DNA of 64,000 nucleotides from Nothopassalora personata. Its lineage: Eukaryota > Ascomycota > Dothideomycetes > Mycosphaerellales > Mycosphaerellaceae. The notes under the pieces are model-generated. The model was not told the origin of the DNA, did no database searches, and saw nothing but the letters and a program-made list of their open reading frames with translations. Position numbers and translations under genes: made by a program. The stretch is from assembly GCA_033816765.1 (NCBI GenBank), contig CM066287.1, positions 5,518,001-5,582,000 of the forward strand, written 5' to 3'. Shown piece after piece: positions 1 to 11,079 of this stretch (positions within the stretch are counted from its first letter, which is position 1; every line of letters starts with the position of its first letter).

Positions 1-660
1 CCCCGGACGTAAAAACTCCTTAAAAGATGCGAGCAACGCTCGCTATTCGAACCGTAAATCGAATATATTGCGGCGTAGTACGCGCGTACCCGGTAGTCGT
101 GTCTTGTCGAGAATTGCGGTTTGTCGCCTTGCCCCGGGCGAGACAAGTTTTGCGCCCGTGTCTCGTTCTTGTTTTAAAAAGCCAAGCCGGCCGTACCCGT
201 ACGCACCGAGCAAAATCCCAAGAAACACCCGTTGCCTCTGTTTCAATCCAGTCGCGTTCTCCGGTCTCGAGTGTAGCTCCTCGGTCGCAGTGGCCTCGCT
301 GTCGTCCCCCCCTCGGCCTCTCTTGGTTCCAGCCGTGCAGTATACGTGGTTTGCGCCCCTAAACGCCTCTCTTGGTTCCAGCCGGCAGTTTACGTGGTTT
401 GCCGGGACGACAGGTAGACAGCGCCTTCGTTGTTCGAGCGACGTGTACGCTATGTACGTCGCTTTCCCTTCTCGCAGTTCCGGAGTTCTTGTTTGTAGAT
501 TTTGAGCGTATCTCGTTCGTTCGGTTCGTCCGACCTGTCTTTTCTTGTTTCGAGTCGAGTAGGCTTGTATTTTTCGAGAGAGAGAGTCTTAGTTTCTCTT
601 CGTCGTAACGAAGATACTTACGTCGTCCGCCGCGTGAAGGCGCTCTCTATAGGACGACGA
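1..660. other. RIP-spared segment at left edge, identity unknown
   Basis: This stretch is richer in G+C than what follows and keeps many CA and TG dinucleotides, while from about 660 onward these nearly vanish. No convincing protein is seen; several overlapping reading frames are open on the plus strand but none resembles a family I know. It may be the LTR or untranslated leader of an element that continues to the left, or ordinary flanking sequence. The internal 49-bp repeat favours non-coding sequence. The assignment is open. Confidence 0.4.
317..404. repeat. Two-copy tandem repeat, period 49 bp
   Basis: The segment starting CCTCTCTTGGTTCCAGCCG at 317 recurs at 366. Both copies continue through a shared TACGTGGTTTGC block. 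The copies differ by a few substitutions and small indels. Such direct repeats are common in leaders and LTRs of fungal retroelements, but no element boundary can be fixed here. Confidence 0.6.
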
Positions 661-933
661 AGGATTGCTAATGTTAACCTAGAGGGCTAGCACTATAGGA
701 AAGCTAATATAAGAATAACCTAGCTTTTAAGCTTACTACTACCTAACTACTATATAGCTAGGGATACTATTATAGCTTAGCTAAAGATAGATTATAAAAG
801 GACCTTAAAGATCCTTAAGGCTTAAGAGGCTAGATTAAATCCCTCTAAGGCTAAGTATAGTATAGTAGCTACCTAGGTTAGGCCCTTAGGTTAGGCAAGA
901 TTACTTTCCTACCTTCTCTATAAGAAGGACTAT
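661..933. other. RIP-mutated repeat relic
   Basis: TA-rich, CA/TG-poor sequence lies between the RIP-spared left edge and the first LTR. Both strands are broken by stop codons in all frames. On the minus strand one frame becomes mostly open if the TAG/TAA codons are read as former Gln or Trp codons, but I do not recognise a domain. It does not continue the gypsy pol that is cut at 7717 on the other side of the inserted element. Confidence 0.4.
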
Positions 934-1095
934 TGTCACGGGTGAACGACGTATACACTAAAGTTCTATAAAGTTTGTAATAAGTTCGATATAGAAGAAA
1001 GGGGAAGTTATACGCTGTCCGAGGAAAAGGTGTCGGAAAGCAATCCGAACGCATAGGCGCAGCCTATGCTAAGAAACAGGGGCCCGCCCCTTACA
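934..1095 (-). repeat. 3' LTR of the chromovirus element
   Basis: This 162-bp sequence matches 7555-7716 along its length. The roughly eight differences seen are all C/T or G/A transitions at CpA/TpG sites. Minus-strand ends are TGTAAG and GTGACA. It is the 3' LTR because a purine-rich tract lies next to it on the element strand. Confidence 0.9.
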
Positions 1096-2599
1096 CTACC
1101 CCCCCCCCTTCCTCCTCCGCCGCCCCTAGTTATAGCTCGCTCTAGAGCCCATTGTCCTAGGTGTTCTCGTTAGGCTCGTAATAGGAAGTGCCCGAGCTTC
1201 TCTTCCTTATTGTCTAGCCCCGCCGACGCCGAGATGAAGTATTGTTACCTAGGTAAGTGTAAGGTTTGCTATTGTCCATTAAGTAACAATAGCCATTGTC
1301 ACATATGAACAATAGGAGCCTAGAACATATCTTTAGGTTCTCGTTCTCTTTTTTCTTTTCTTTCTTTTCCTTATCGCCTACCGCACGCGTAAGTCGCCCC
1401 TCCCCCTCCCCCTCCCCCTAGCTAAGCGTCTCTAGCCTTAGGGGCATATTCGCGTATCTTATACCTATTAGGGAGACGATATTTTCCCTACGGGTTCCGA
1501 TAGATACTAATAGCATGCCGTGAATAGAAACCATTACTACTACATCTCCTATTAACACTATTAAGTAAGTCCGAATGAATTCCTACGGAGACCGAAACAT
1601 TCTAACCGGAGCCTAGCATAAAATGTCCTAACGCCGCATCTACTACGTCCCCTACGCCTCTACTAGCGTAGACTGCGTCTCCTAGTATATAAGTACCGGT
1701 CCTCGTCCTATTCTTATCGGGGTCCGCTAATTATCGTTAGGGCGTAACCGCGCGCGCCTACTAGGCCTGTAATACTAATCGTAAGCATTGCGAGGACATG
1801 TATATACCGCGCGGACCGCGAAGGAAAATTATCGCTAACCGCGCGTTTTAGGCCGGAGCTCGCCTACGCCGCCTATACTAAGTAGACCCGCGCTACTAAC
1901 TAGAACCGCGCGTAAGCATCCTCCCTAGCGTCCTCCGCTACTTTTCTACCGGCTAACGGTCTTTTAGCGACGACGCCCGTACTAAGCTCCGCGCCGTCCT
2001 TAAAGCCTAGAAGGCTTTAAAGCCTCTCTAGCGTGCTAGCATGCTCTCCCGGTAAGTTTCCACGGCCTCCGCCTCTTTATACGCGCTTACCGATTCTTTT
2101 AGTGCGGTCGCCGCTAAGGTTATAGGCACTATAGCTAATGCTTAGCTTACCTTTAGGTAGACGTATGTACTACGGGCCCCGTTATAAAACTATCGCTAAC
2201 CGATCTCTTAGTCCCGGGGGCGCCCTACGCGACCTCTAGCTAGGCTAGCGCCGCGTACGTTAGGCCTCGGCCTCTACTAACTAGCCTTCGGGCACCCCCG
2301 TCTTTCGCGCGGGCCGCGACCGGGCTATTATAGTATGTAGTTATCTCGAAAGGGATCGGGCTCCGCTACTTTTACGGCGGACGCCGCTAAAATGAAACGC
2401 TCTTAAACTTACCTATACCTTCTTACTTCTCTCTATCTCCTAAAAAGACTCCCTAACCTAAAAGAACGCCTACCTTTTCTAAACGCCTATGTCTACGCTA
2501 AATCCCTAGTAATCCTTACCTTTTCGCCTTCTCCCCCTTCTATTCGTATCCTATGCCTCCTTCGGTCCGTTATACGTTATTAGGTTACTATATCTCCTC

Positions 2600-5500
2600 T
2601 CGAAGTCATCCGCGGCTACTATGTCCGCGAGGTACCCTAATGGTTCCTATGTAGGCTTATAGTATCCGGTCCATTTTACTAGGACTTCGCGCACTTGGCC
2701 TCTACCTCTAACCTTAGTTCTAGCGTAAAGGATCTCTTCTACCTACTACTCTTCGTAAGACTCAATTATAATAGGGTCCGGCTATTTATTATCGATCTCC
2801 TGTCTAGGCAAGGGGTCTTAGCTTATAGGTCGTAGTAAGTTAGGATAGAAGACCGGGTGGATCCCGTCGGGGATCCTAGATAAGCGTATAGATAACGGTA
2901 AGATTACTTCTACTACCGTATACTTCGCGTGTCTATAGTCGAGGCTCTTCTTTAGTCGTATAGTAACATAGTTGCGTAGATCTAGCTAAACTTTATCGCC
3001 TATACGATAGATTAGTGCGGGCTTCCTATCCCGGTTAGCGTAGTCCTCCTATTTTTAGGCGGCTTCCGCTATGCTCGCCTAACATAGGTCCGTAATCTTT
3101 TACGTCCTTTCTACGAATAGCGTTGCCCGTTACGTGGCGTCTAACTAAGAGGTCTCTAGATCCGGTTATAACTAAACGGGTAATAGTGCCTCGTATCCGT
3201 GTACCGTGAAGAAGGGGCTTATTCCTAGCCTAGCGTAATACCGCGCGTTTAGAGCAAGTTGCGCCGTGGGGAGCTAGCGTTTCTAGTCGGACTGCTTATA
3301 GTTAATGTAGTTACGAAGGTAAGCCTAGACTTCCTAGTTTAACCGTTCCGGGCCTCCGTCGGTTTATAGGTAGTAGGCGGAGCTAAGCCTCTATTTTACA
3401 CCGGTTAAACGACAGAAGGTCCTCTAGAAGGTACTCGTCCAGTTAGTACCCCGGTCACTCGTAATAGCTTAAGGGAGGCCGTAGTATCTTACCTAGTAGT
3501 CTAAGAACCTTTTAGCGTAGTCCTCGGCTTTTATAGTAGGCATCGCTTCTAAAACGACGGTCTTACTTAGTCGATCCTTAATTACCTAGAGGTAAGTGTT
3601 CCCTTACGACTCGGGTATGTCCGTTATGAAATCTATCGAGATCTCCTAGAAGAATCGGTCGGGGACCGGTAAGGGTTGTAGGAGGCCGTGTTTTTATTCT
3701 CTCTACACCTTATTCCTACCGTAGTAGTTACAGTTCCTTAAGAACTGCCTTACGTGCTTAGACTATAGGGGCTAGTAGAAGTTACGACTTAGTATCGATA
3801 CTATAGAGTCCCGGCTAGGGTAGCCGTACACCGGTGAATCGTGTACGGATTGGATTAGCTTAGTTCGAAGGGTGTCGTTCTATAGAATCGCTATGTCCGC
3901 CTCCTTATAGTCGGACTCCGTAGAACTAGGAGCTCTAGGTACCTAAATCCGACCGCGGTAGCGAAGATACCCGTTACGGTCGATACTATAGTTACCTACT
4001 TGCACCTTAAGTTTCACCTCGCTAGGAAGTAAACGCGCTCCTACCTTAATCGCGCGGTGTACCGCTTAGAACGTGCTGTCCTTCTCGATAGTTCTTTCCT
4101 AGAGGTCGTTTAGCTCCTAGTCTTAGAAGGGTCCCTATAGTGCGCCTAGTGAATCCGCCTCTTCTATAGCGGATAGTCCTTCGAACTGCGTAGCTAAGAT
4201 TCGTACTAACGAAACCTTTATAGTCGAGCTAACGTCTACTACCCTCGAGCCCGGCCAATTCTTTACGATGTCCGGTTTAAGAAACCTACGATACCGTAAT
4301 AACTTGTCGTCCTACCTAAGTGTGTCCTACTCCCTTCGAGAAAGGGCGTCCGGTACAATCGCCTCGGTGCCCGGCCTATATACTAATAAAAACTGGAATT
4401 TTGCAACTTCCTTAACCTACCGGATCTACCGTTCGGAAAGCTGTCTCTTCGTTATAAAGTATTCTAGGTTCTTATAGTCCGTCTAGATTATGAAGGGCCT
4501 ATATGTTTTTAACTCGGGAGTCTATTCCTTAAGATAGGACACTACCGCGAGCATCTCCTTATTGTAAATGTCGTAGTTAATCTCAGCCTTATTAAGCTTC
4601 TTCGAGTAGAATCCTACTAGTTTCACGACTCCGTCCTTTTCTTATAGGAGGGCGCCTCTAAGCGTAAAGCCGCTATAGTCCGTCTCTAAAAAGGTAGGGA
4701 GCTCCGGGTTCTAGTAGGCTAAAACTAGTGCTTTATAGTACTTATCCTTTAGGGACTTAAACGCATTAGCCTAACGATCTCCCTAGGAAAATACCTTATT
4801 CTTGCCGGTTAGCGACGTTAAGGGCTCGGCGAGCTTTAAATAGTTTAGAATAAACATCCGGTAGTAGTTCGCGAAGCCTAAGAAACGCCGCACTTCCTTC
4901 TAGGTAACTAGTGCCTTCTAGTCCTTTACTGCTACTACCTTCTCGGGGTCGGGTCCTACTCCTATCCCGTCGGCGTGTATAATAAACCCGAGGTACTTAA
5001 CCTTCTTCTATGCGAACTTATACTTCCCTAGGTCTAGGAAAAGGCCTCCGTCCTAAAGCTTCTAGAGCACGATGCAAACCTTCTAGAAATAGTCCTTTTT
5101 TGTTCCGTCGGAGTAAATAACGACGTCGTTAGCGTAGGCCGAGGTAAAGTCGTCTAGGTAGTCCCGTAACAAACTGTTAATATACCGCTAGAATATTATA
5201 GGGGCCCCGGACAAACCGAACGGACATACTAGCCACTCCTAAAGACCGAATCTAGTTCGAAAAGCCGTCTTATACTCTTTGCCTCGAGCTATCCGAAGGT
5301 AGTGGAATGCGGTAATAACGTTAACCTTCGTAATCTATCTAGCGCCCGTTAGATTCCGAATAGTTTCCGGGATTAATAGTAGCGGATAACGGTCCTACTT
5401 AGTAATCGAGTTTAATACTCTATAATTATAGTAGAACCTAAGTCCTCCCCCGGGCTTCCTTACGAATAAGACGGGAGCCGCCGCTTCTAAGGTAGAAGGG

Positions 5501-5700
5501 CGAATGTAACCCTTACGCTATAGTTCCGTTAGTGACTTCCGGAGGACAAGCAGCTCGTCTTTAGACATACTATAGAGCGGTCCCTAGGGTAATGGTTCTA
5601 GGCTTCCGTCGGTTTTCGTCCGTATTTCGATCTTATAGTTAAGGTCGCCGCGGTGTAGAGCTAGTTTATTAGCTTCCCTAGTAGAAAATAACGGTAGCAT
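2600..5700 (-). pseudogene. Chromovirus pol relic: RT, RNase H, integrase, chromodomain
   Basis: Minus-strand translation gives gypsy pol landmarks in order. An RT catalytic block, AYANDVVIYS, lies at about 5110-5136, where YxDD has become AND. RNase H, ETDYSGFTLRGALL, lies near 4640-4686. The integrase catalytic core has DFITDIPES near 3610-3633 and SDRGTNWTS near 3435-3459. A chromodomain, REVLVKWTGYYKPT, lies near 2665-2710 and is followed by a TAG where the conserved aromatic-cage Trp before EPL is expected. Stop codons interrupt every domain. In living relatives the chromodomain steers integration into heterochromatin by binding methylated histone H3. Confidence 0.85.
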
Positions 5701-6379
5701 ATCCTAAAGTTCTAGAGGCAAGTCCTTCTTAAGTTCCTCTCGCGTAGGCGGCTCCTTTTTACTAAGGGCTTTCTTAATATCTTCCACGGTTGCCGCGGCA
5801 ATCGTAGCGAAACGCTTACCCGACTCGTGTTCTTCGTAGTTACGCCCTTCGGGTACCCATTTCTTTACTAAGCTATAGTAGTACCGGCGCTTTTTAGGCG
5901 CGGTCCGGATCTAATTGTGCGCCTTCTACGGGTTCCCTAGGATTATAGGGAAGTCCAGATTAGACACGACATAAGCATAAACTACCTAGTAGATCCCGGC
6001 AATTTCTATGCGGAAGGCGACTACTCCTTCGATCGAGTTCCGTATCGCCTTCGTAAACCCTATAGCCTTGCGGCTCTCGTTACTAACATACGTAAGACCG
6101 AGGCCTTTCGCTAAGTCTCCGTTAATTATAGCGTAGCATATACATCCTTTATCGATAAGGGTAAACGTTCCGTAACTTTCGTTTAGGAGTACGTTAGTAT
6201 ATATAAGATTCCCATTTATGGAACTCTTAACTACGTTCCACCCCTTTACTAGTGCTTCTTTATCTCCTAGTTCTAGCTTTCGACTAGGAGCTAGTCTTTT
6301 CCTATCTCTCCGGGATCCGACTTAAACCCGTCGTCCTCTAGGATCGGCGCGACCGAGGCCGCGTTAATCCTAGTGGGAT

Positions 6380-7490
6380 TAACTGCTACGGCGTACGGGC
6401 ATTTCTTTACTCGATGTCCGCTCGCTCTATAGCGGAAGCAGAGCTGTTCTTAGCGCCTACGATCCCTCTCCGCGGTATCTACCTATTTTACTCTCTACCT
6501 CCCTTTATCCTCCTTCCGATCTCTACGACTTCTAGGGCGGCCTCCGTTTATCCGGGTTGGTACTATAATAGTGTTATAATTGGCATTAACCTAGTTACTA
6601 GCCGCTCTCGTAAAAGAACGGGTATTAACTATAGCGGTTGTACTAGAGTCCTTATTATTGTCCTTCTACCTCTTATGGGCTATTTTAAACTGGTCCGTGT
6701 CCTCGAGGTTAGTTATAATCCGTTCGACCTCCCCCGTAAACTCGTAGTAGTCCTCCTTTTTCGGTATAGCCGCCGTGTACATCCGAACGGGGTTCGAGAA
6801 GGTGTTACGTAAGTAACTAATCTTCGCGTCGTCGCTCTAGTTCTCTCCGCCGGCGCTTAGTAGGAGTCCGTCGAATTTTATCTAGTAATCGTGCTAAGGT
6901 TAACCGTTCGTATGTTTAATCTTAGTAAGCTACTCTAGGGCCTTAGCGCGCTCGTTGCTATTACCGAAGACTTTCTTGAGTTACGTAAAGAAAGTAACGG
7001 GGTCCTTCCTAAGTTCGCCGTCTCCCTTGTCCTAGAAGTGCCGCATCCTAGTACGCTCTCTCGCTAGTAAGGTGTCGTTAATCGCGTCCTAGTAATACTC
7101 CTTAGAGAGCGTCGGTTTTAGGGCGGATCGCACCCTAAAAGAGCTCTTTAACCTTAAGAAGTAATTGCGGAATGTCTCTACCTTACCGTCCTAGGAAGGG
7201 GGGTTCTAGCCTCTAGGACCCGACGGTTCTTCTCCGGTACGCGGCGAGGGCGCGGCGGCGTTTAGCGTCTATAATAGCTATCTTATTAGGTCACTAGTAG
7301 TCGTCTCGTTATAAACTAGTAGCGAGACTATAGGTGTTAACTAATGTCGAGCGTCTTTCGATTCTTTTAAAGCGGCGCGCGTTGCAATTAACTCGGCTTG
7401 CATCTCTTCCTATCGCTAGTACAGTTACTGTAGCATAAGTTAGAAGTTTTCATTCGGGGTACTAGTCCCGGGGTTCTCGCTACCCGGCGA
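6380..7490 (-). pseudogene. Chromovirus gag relic with CCHC zinc knuckle
   Basis: On the minus strand a capsid-like helical region (for example DPVTFFTQLKKVFG with one stop read as Gln, near 7000) runs into a nucleocapsid zinc knuckle at 6399-6440. This reads C-F-R-Y-R-A-S-G-H-R-V-K-K-C, so the second Cys of the CX2CX4HX4C motif is now Tyr (TGT to TAT). The frame is broken by several stop codons, as expected from RIP. It directly precedes pol on the element strand. Confidence 0.8.
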
Positions 7491-7554
7491 CGTTATTACG
7501 TATCCCGTCTCTTTAATAGTAGGTACCTAGCTAATTTGAATAGATCGAACTTAA

Positions 7555-7716
7555 TGTTACGGGTAAACGACGTATACACTAAAGTTCTATAAAGTTTGTA
7601 ATAAGTTCGATATAGAAGAAAGGGGAAGTTACACGCTATCCGAGGAAAAGGTATCGGAAAGCAATCCGAACGCATAGGCGTAGCCTATACTAAGAAACAG
7701 GGGCCCGCCCCTTATA
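7555..7716 (-). repeat. 5' LTR of the chromovirus element
   Basis: This is the partner of 934-1095, with the same length and the same internal blocks, such as GAAAGGGGAAGTTA and GGGGCCCGCCCC. The outer end reads TTATA where the other copy keeps TTACA, a RIP-type change that destroys the canonical CA/TG terminus. Confidence 0.9.
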
Positions 7717-8199
7717 GGAGTCCCTATAGAGGCTCTTTCCCTAGCTAAATGTTAATCTTATAATCCTATAGGCGGTGCTTAGGTAAGGCGGTTTTGCCTC
7801 TCTCCTCTTTAAAGAGTCGCGACCACTTACGATACTCCTTAGGAATACTTAACTCTAAGATGTTAGTATTCTTCGATAGTGCGTTACTTCTATTACTTCT
7901 AGTAACTTCGTAACCCGGCGGCCCTACGCTAGTGTCTATCCCGGTCGAAGGTAGTTCTTCTATCCTTCTAGTCGGCGTAAGCTGTATCTCGTTTAGCTAT
8001 TTCCTTACCTTATCTACTAGTGAACGCTACTACTACGTAGGCTAAATGTCGACAATGCAATCGCATTCCCTAAATGTAAGTACTCCTCTTCTCTAGTCGA
8101 TTACTAGATTATGCTTTCTTAACTAAGGTATACCTAATACTATGTTATAACTAGCTATATTAGTAACATCTAAGGTAATGTTCTCGTAGTACTGTTAGA

Positions 8200-8420
8200 T
8201 AGCTAGTAGTAATAGTATCGTCTCCTATTCTACGCTAGGTAACGATAATCCGTTTACCGCGATTAACTCGTAACCCTATTTCTTCTTTAGGGTAGCTAAC
8301 CCGTTTCTTCTTATAAAAGACTCGGAGATAAAATTCCCCGCTACTCCTAAGTCGATTATAATACTAGTCTTATGTCCGTTAACGATTGCTTATGTCTAGA
8401 AAACTGTGTTTAATGTCGAT
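8200..8420 (-). pseudogene. Retropepsin (aspartic protease) relic of the second gypsy element
   Basis: On the minus strand, positions 8353-8324 encode DLGVAGNFIS, matching the retroviral-type protease active-site pattern D-S/T-G-A-x-x-N-F-I-S with the Ser replaced by Leu. The frame continues through ESFIRRNGLATL. It lies between gag and the pre-RT segment, the expected place. The gene is inactive because of stops and the substituted active-site triplet. Confidence 0.7.
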
Positions 8421-9372
8421 GCATAAGCCTAAGTGTTATATAACTCCCTCCGGTCGCTCATTCCTAGGGAGCTAATCCTTTTCCCGAATAGTATATAGTT
8501 CGCTATGCTTCGTACCTAGAGGCTTCGGCTAGAACCTATAGTCCGTTGCCCTATATCCACACTTATAGTCTATTGCGTTCCTAGATCTTCTACGTTTCTA
8601 AGTAGAGTGCGCGTGCGTATTGCACTATGTTACGTAATTTATTCGATATAAATGTTCCTAACGGTATAAGATATCCGGTTCCTATTATTCGGCTTCCTAT
8701 CGGTAGTCGTTCTATAACGGCGGTTACTAGATTTTCGGTTGTTTCTATAAGTAGGTATCCCTAGGCTATGCCTCGTAGGGTATCGAGTGTCTTGTTAAAC
8801 TTAATAGAGTGTAGCCTCCTTCGTCCGCCTATCTTAGGTAGGAATTCCTCGTGCCTTCTTTATAGGTAGATAATCATGTCGTACAGTTTCTTAGGTGTAT
8901 CTACCGTGAAGGTAAGTTGTTCGTTATTGTCGTTAGTGTCGCTCTCTTCTCCTTCGGAGGAATCTTCTTCGCTTAATTCTTCCGGATCCTGTTCTTCCTT
9001 AATGGTATTTAGCCCGGTGGTTTCTTAACTTTCTTCTTATGGTTCTAGTGACTATAATCCGTTCTATCCTAGGTCCTGATTTTCTTTATCGCTTCTATCT
9101 TTATTAAAGTAGGATTCGTCGATGTCTACTTCTCGGAGCGTAGCGTTTTGCCTATACGTCGCTCCTAGGGTTCCTCGTAGTTACTAAGGCTAATACCCTA
9201 CGCCTAACTTCGCGGCGTAGTAAACTTAACACGAGTCTTAGTAATAGAATCGCTAATGAAGGCTTCTATAACTATTTCGAGACTCGGATTCGATCTTATA
9301 GTCGACTCTTCGTGTTATTATGTTAAACTGTCGTAGTTAGTTCTTCGCATTAAATGGAATAACCACCATTTA

Positions 9373-10560
9373 CTACCTATAGTATCCTCCTCGTCCTTCT
9401 AAGGGGTCTAGGAGAGGCATCGTACTTCTATTACTAGCTCTCTCCCCTACTCTCCGAGTATAGTCGGTATCTCCTCGAGATCTAACGCTACTCTTAGATT
9501 TACTAGTTCGGGGTTGCATTATATTAAATTGCTCGTAGCGCACTATATTTTTACCGCGGTAATCCCGCGCTATGTGGCCTTCCTTACTATAGACATAGTA
9601 TATGAGTTTTCCTTTTCCTTTAAAGGGCTTTCCGTGGCCCCTACTCTTATCGATCCTCCGTCCTCGTTGGGTAACGTCTAGTTCCATTAGTTGTGGTCTA
9701 TAGTAGGGCTGGCTTTGTCGTAAGAATTCTCCCTTCGTAACGTATCCTCCTAAGGGTCTACGGTCCGGAGTATATCCTACTATTCCTCCTACTTTAGAGT
9801 CGTAATTCTTCTCCTAGTGTCGTTCCTAGAGCTAGTTATCGATATTAATCGACGCCTTTATTAGCTCTTCGAGGTTAGTGATCCGTCCCCCGTATCTTAT
9901 TAACTCGTCCTTAACGGAGTCCTTAAGTCCACGTCGGAACATAGTTATTAACGCAGTCTAGTCCTATCCGGTAATTTGTCCGTATTCCTCGAATTTAGCG
10001 GCATACTCTAAAGTAGACGTCTTCTACTTTAGGTGTTGAATGATTCGTATGGCCTGTTAGACTTCGTTCGAGGTTCTAAAGATTGATTTTATCTTTTCTT
10101 TAAAAAGGGTGTAGCTCCTAAACATTCCGGTAGGGTCTAATCGTCCTATACCTTCGAGGTATTCCTTAAGGTAAGGTTTGATCTAGTTCTACGCACTTCC
10201 GCGAAGGTACGTAATAGCGAAGATAGTTCTTTTATCGGTATCGACTAGGTTAAACATAAGATACATATCTATCTAGTTAATCTAGTCGTCGAACTTAGCC
10301 CTGTCTCTATAGAAGAGGTCTAGCTTAGTAGCCTTAACGTCGTTCTTCCTTAGAGTAGGCTCGTTATCGTTATTAGACTCATCGTCCTTCGTAGTAGTCT
10401 ATTATAGTAGCGTACGGCGGATGCTTCCTGCTTCGCTAGGGGCGGGTGTTCCCCTACTAGCTACTTAAGTAGCGCTTATCCCAAGGGCGTTTAAAGTGTT
10501 ATTGTCTCGTTCTAGGGCTAGTCTTAAAAGAGAGATAAGTTAAGTCACGTGGCGGTATTC
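9373..10560 (-). pseudogene. Gypsy gag relic with zinc knuckle
   Basis: With few stops, the minus strand reads as a retrotransposon capsid domain (for example DLFYRDRAKFDDQINQIDMY near 10300 and IITMFRRGLKDSV-like text near 9920). It ends in an open 104-codon stretch at 9373-9687. There, YYVYSKEGHIARDY retains the layout of a CCHC knuckle with Cys residues changed to Tyr by TGT/TGC to TAT/TAC mutation. The stop density is lower than in the neighbouring chromovirus. Confidence 0.8.
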
Positions 10561-10639
10561 TTTAGAGAGGCTAAAGTAAGCTAAGCGAAGATAAATAATA
10601 GAAATAAGAGTTATATTCCAATTAGTGAGATAGTAACAT

Positions 10640-10871
10640 AAGTTAAACGCATTAGAACTATAAGGGTTTCTAGCGTTCCTAAATACAAAGGAATACATCA
10701 TCTAGATCTGTAGTGTCTATCTATAGATCCTACAGATCCGAAGGGTCTATAGTGTCTATCGAGGAAGTAACAGATCCTCTATGTAGGGGATCTATATTAC
10801 GAGACACGGATCCAATATCGTTACGTGCTAGTGCGGGGGAGCCTTAGGCCCATCGCACTTAGACCGTAACA
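10640..10871 (-). repeat. Possible 5' LTR of the second gypsy element
   Basis: On the minus strand this stretch begins TGTTACGG at 10871 and is non-coding up to the start of gag. It holds short internal repeats around the block TAGTGTCTATC near 10710-10760. No second copy is in the window, so the inner end and the LTR status itself are guesses from position. Confidence 0.3.
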
Positions 10872-11079
10872 TAATAATAACTTTTAGGAGAGTGCTATGT
10901 TAAACTCGACTTCCTATAAGAGGAGTTCTAGAGGCTCTAGTAGTTTTAGTAGTAAGTAGTAGTCTAGATAGTGTACTTACATCTAGTAATATAGTTAGGG
11001 CAACAGGATAAAATGGCCGTTATAAGCAAGGGCGGTCTACTTCTCTATTTCCTTTTGTCTTAATACTATAGCTCCCCTA

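Larger units (their letters stand above)
934..7716 (-). mobile_element. Ty3/gypsy chromovirus-type LTR retrotransposon, RIP-inactivated
   Basis: A 6.8 kb element is bounded by 162-bp direct repeats (934-1095 and 7555-7716) that read TGTAAG...GTGACA on the minus strand. Reading that strand, gag comes first, then reverse transcriptase, RNase H, integrase and a chromodomain, the order of Ty3/gypsy chromoviruses. A C-rich run on the plus strand just inside the left LTR (about 1095-1118) is the polypurine tract on the element strand. All coding parts carry many TAG/TAA codons at former CAG/CAA/TGG positions, so the copy is dead. No target-site duplication is visible: the flanks ACTAT and GGAGT do not match. 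Confidence 0.9.
7717..10871 (-). mobile_element. Truncated second Ty3/gypsy element (gag-protease end)
   Basis: Downstream of the chromovirus 5' LTR lies a different gypsy lineage, also on the minus strand: gag at about 10560-9373, a retropepsin near 8324-8353, then the segment that precedes RT. The relic stops at 7717 within the short KEPL-stop-GL stretch that corresponds to the PPWGP motif before RT, so RT, RNase H and integrase are missing. The right boundary is taken at TGTTACGG, which reads leftward from 10871 and could be the start of a 5' LTR of about 230 bp. No matching LTR copy is present, so that boundary is tentative. Confidence 0.7.

Noticed and set aside
934..1095. Target-site duplication around the chromovirus element
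   Set aside because: The five bases left of 934 (ACTAT) and right of 7716 (GGAGT) differ, and RIP changes cannot reconcile them.
6414..6812. 132-codon plus-strand frame in the chromovirus
   Set aside because: It is the shadow of the gag relic, whose zinc knuckle and capsid text read on the minus strand.
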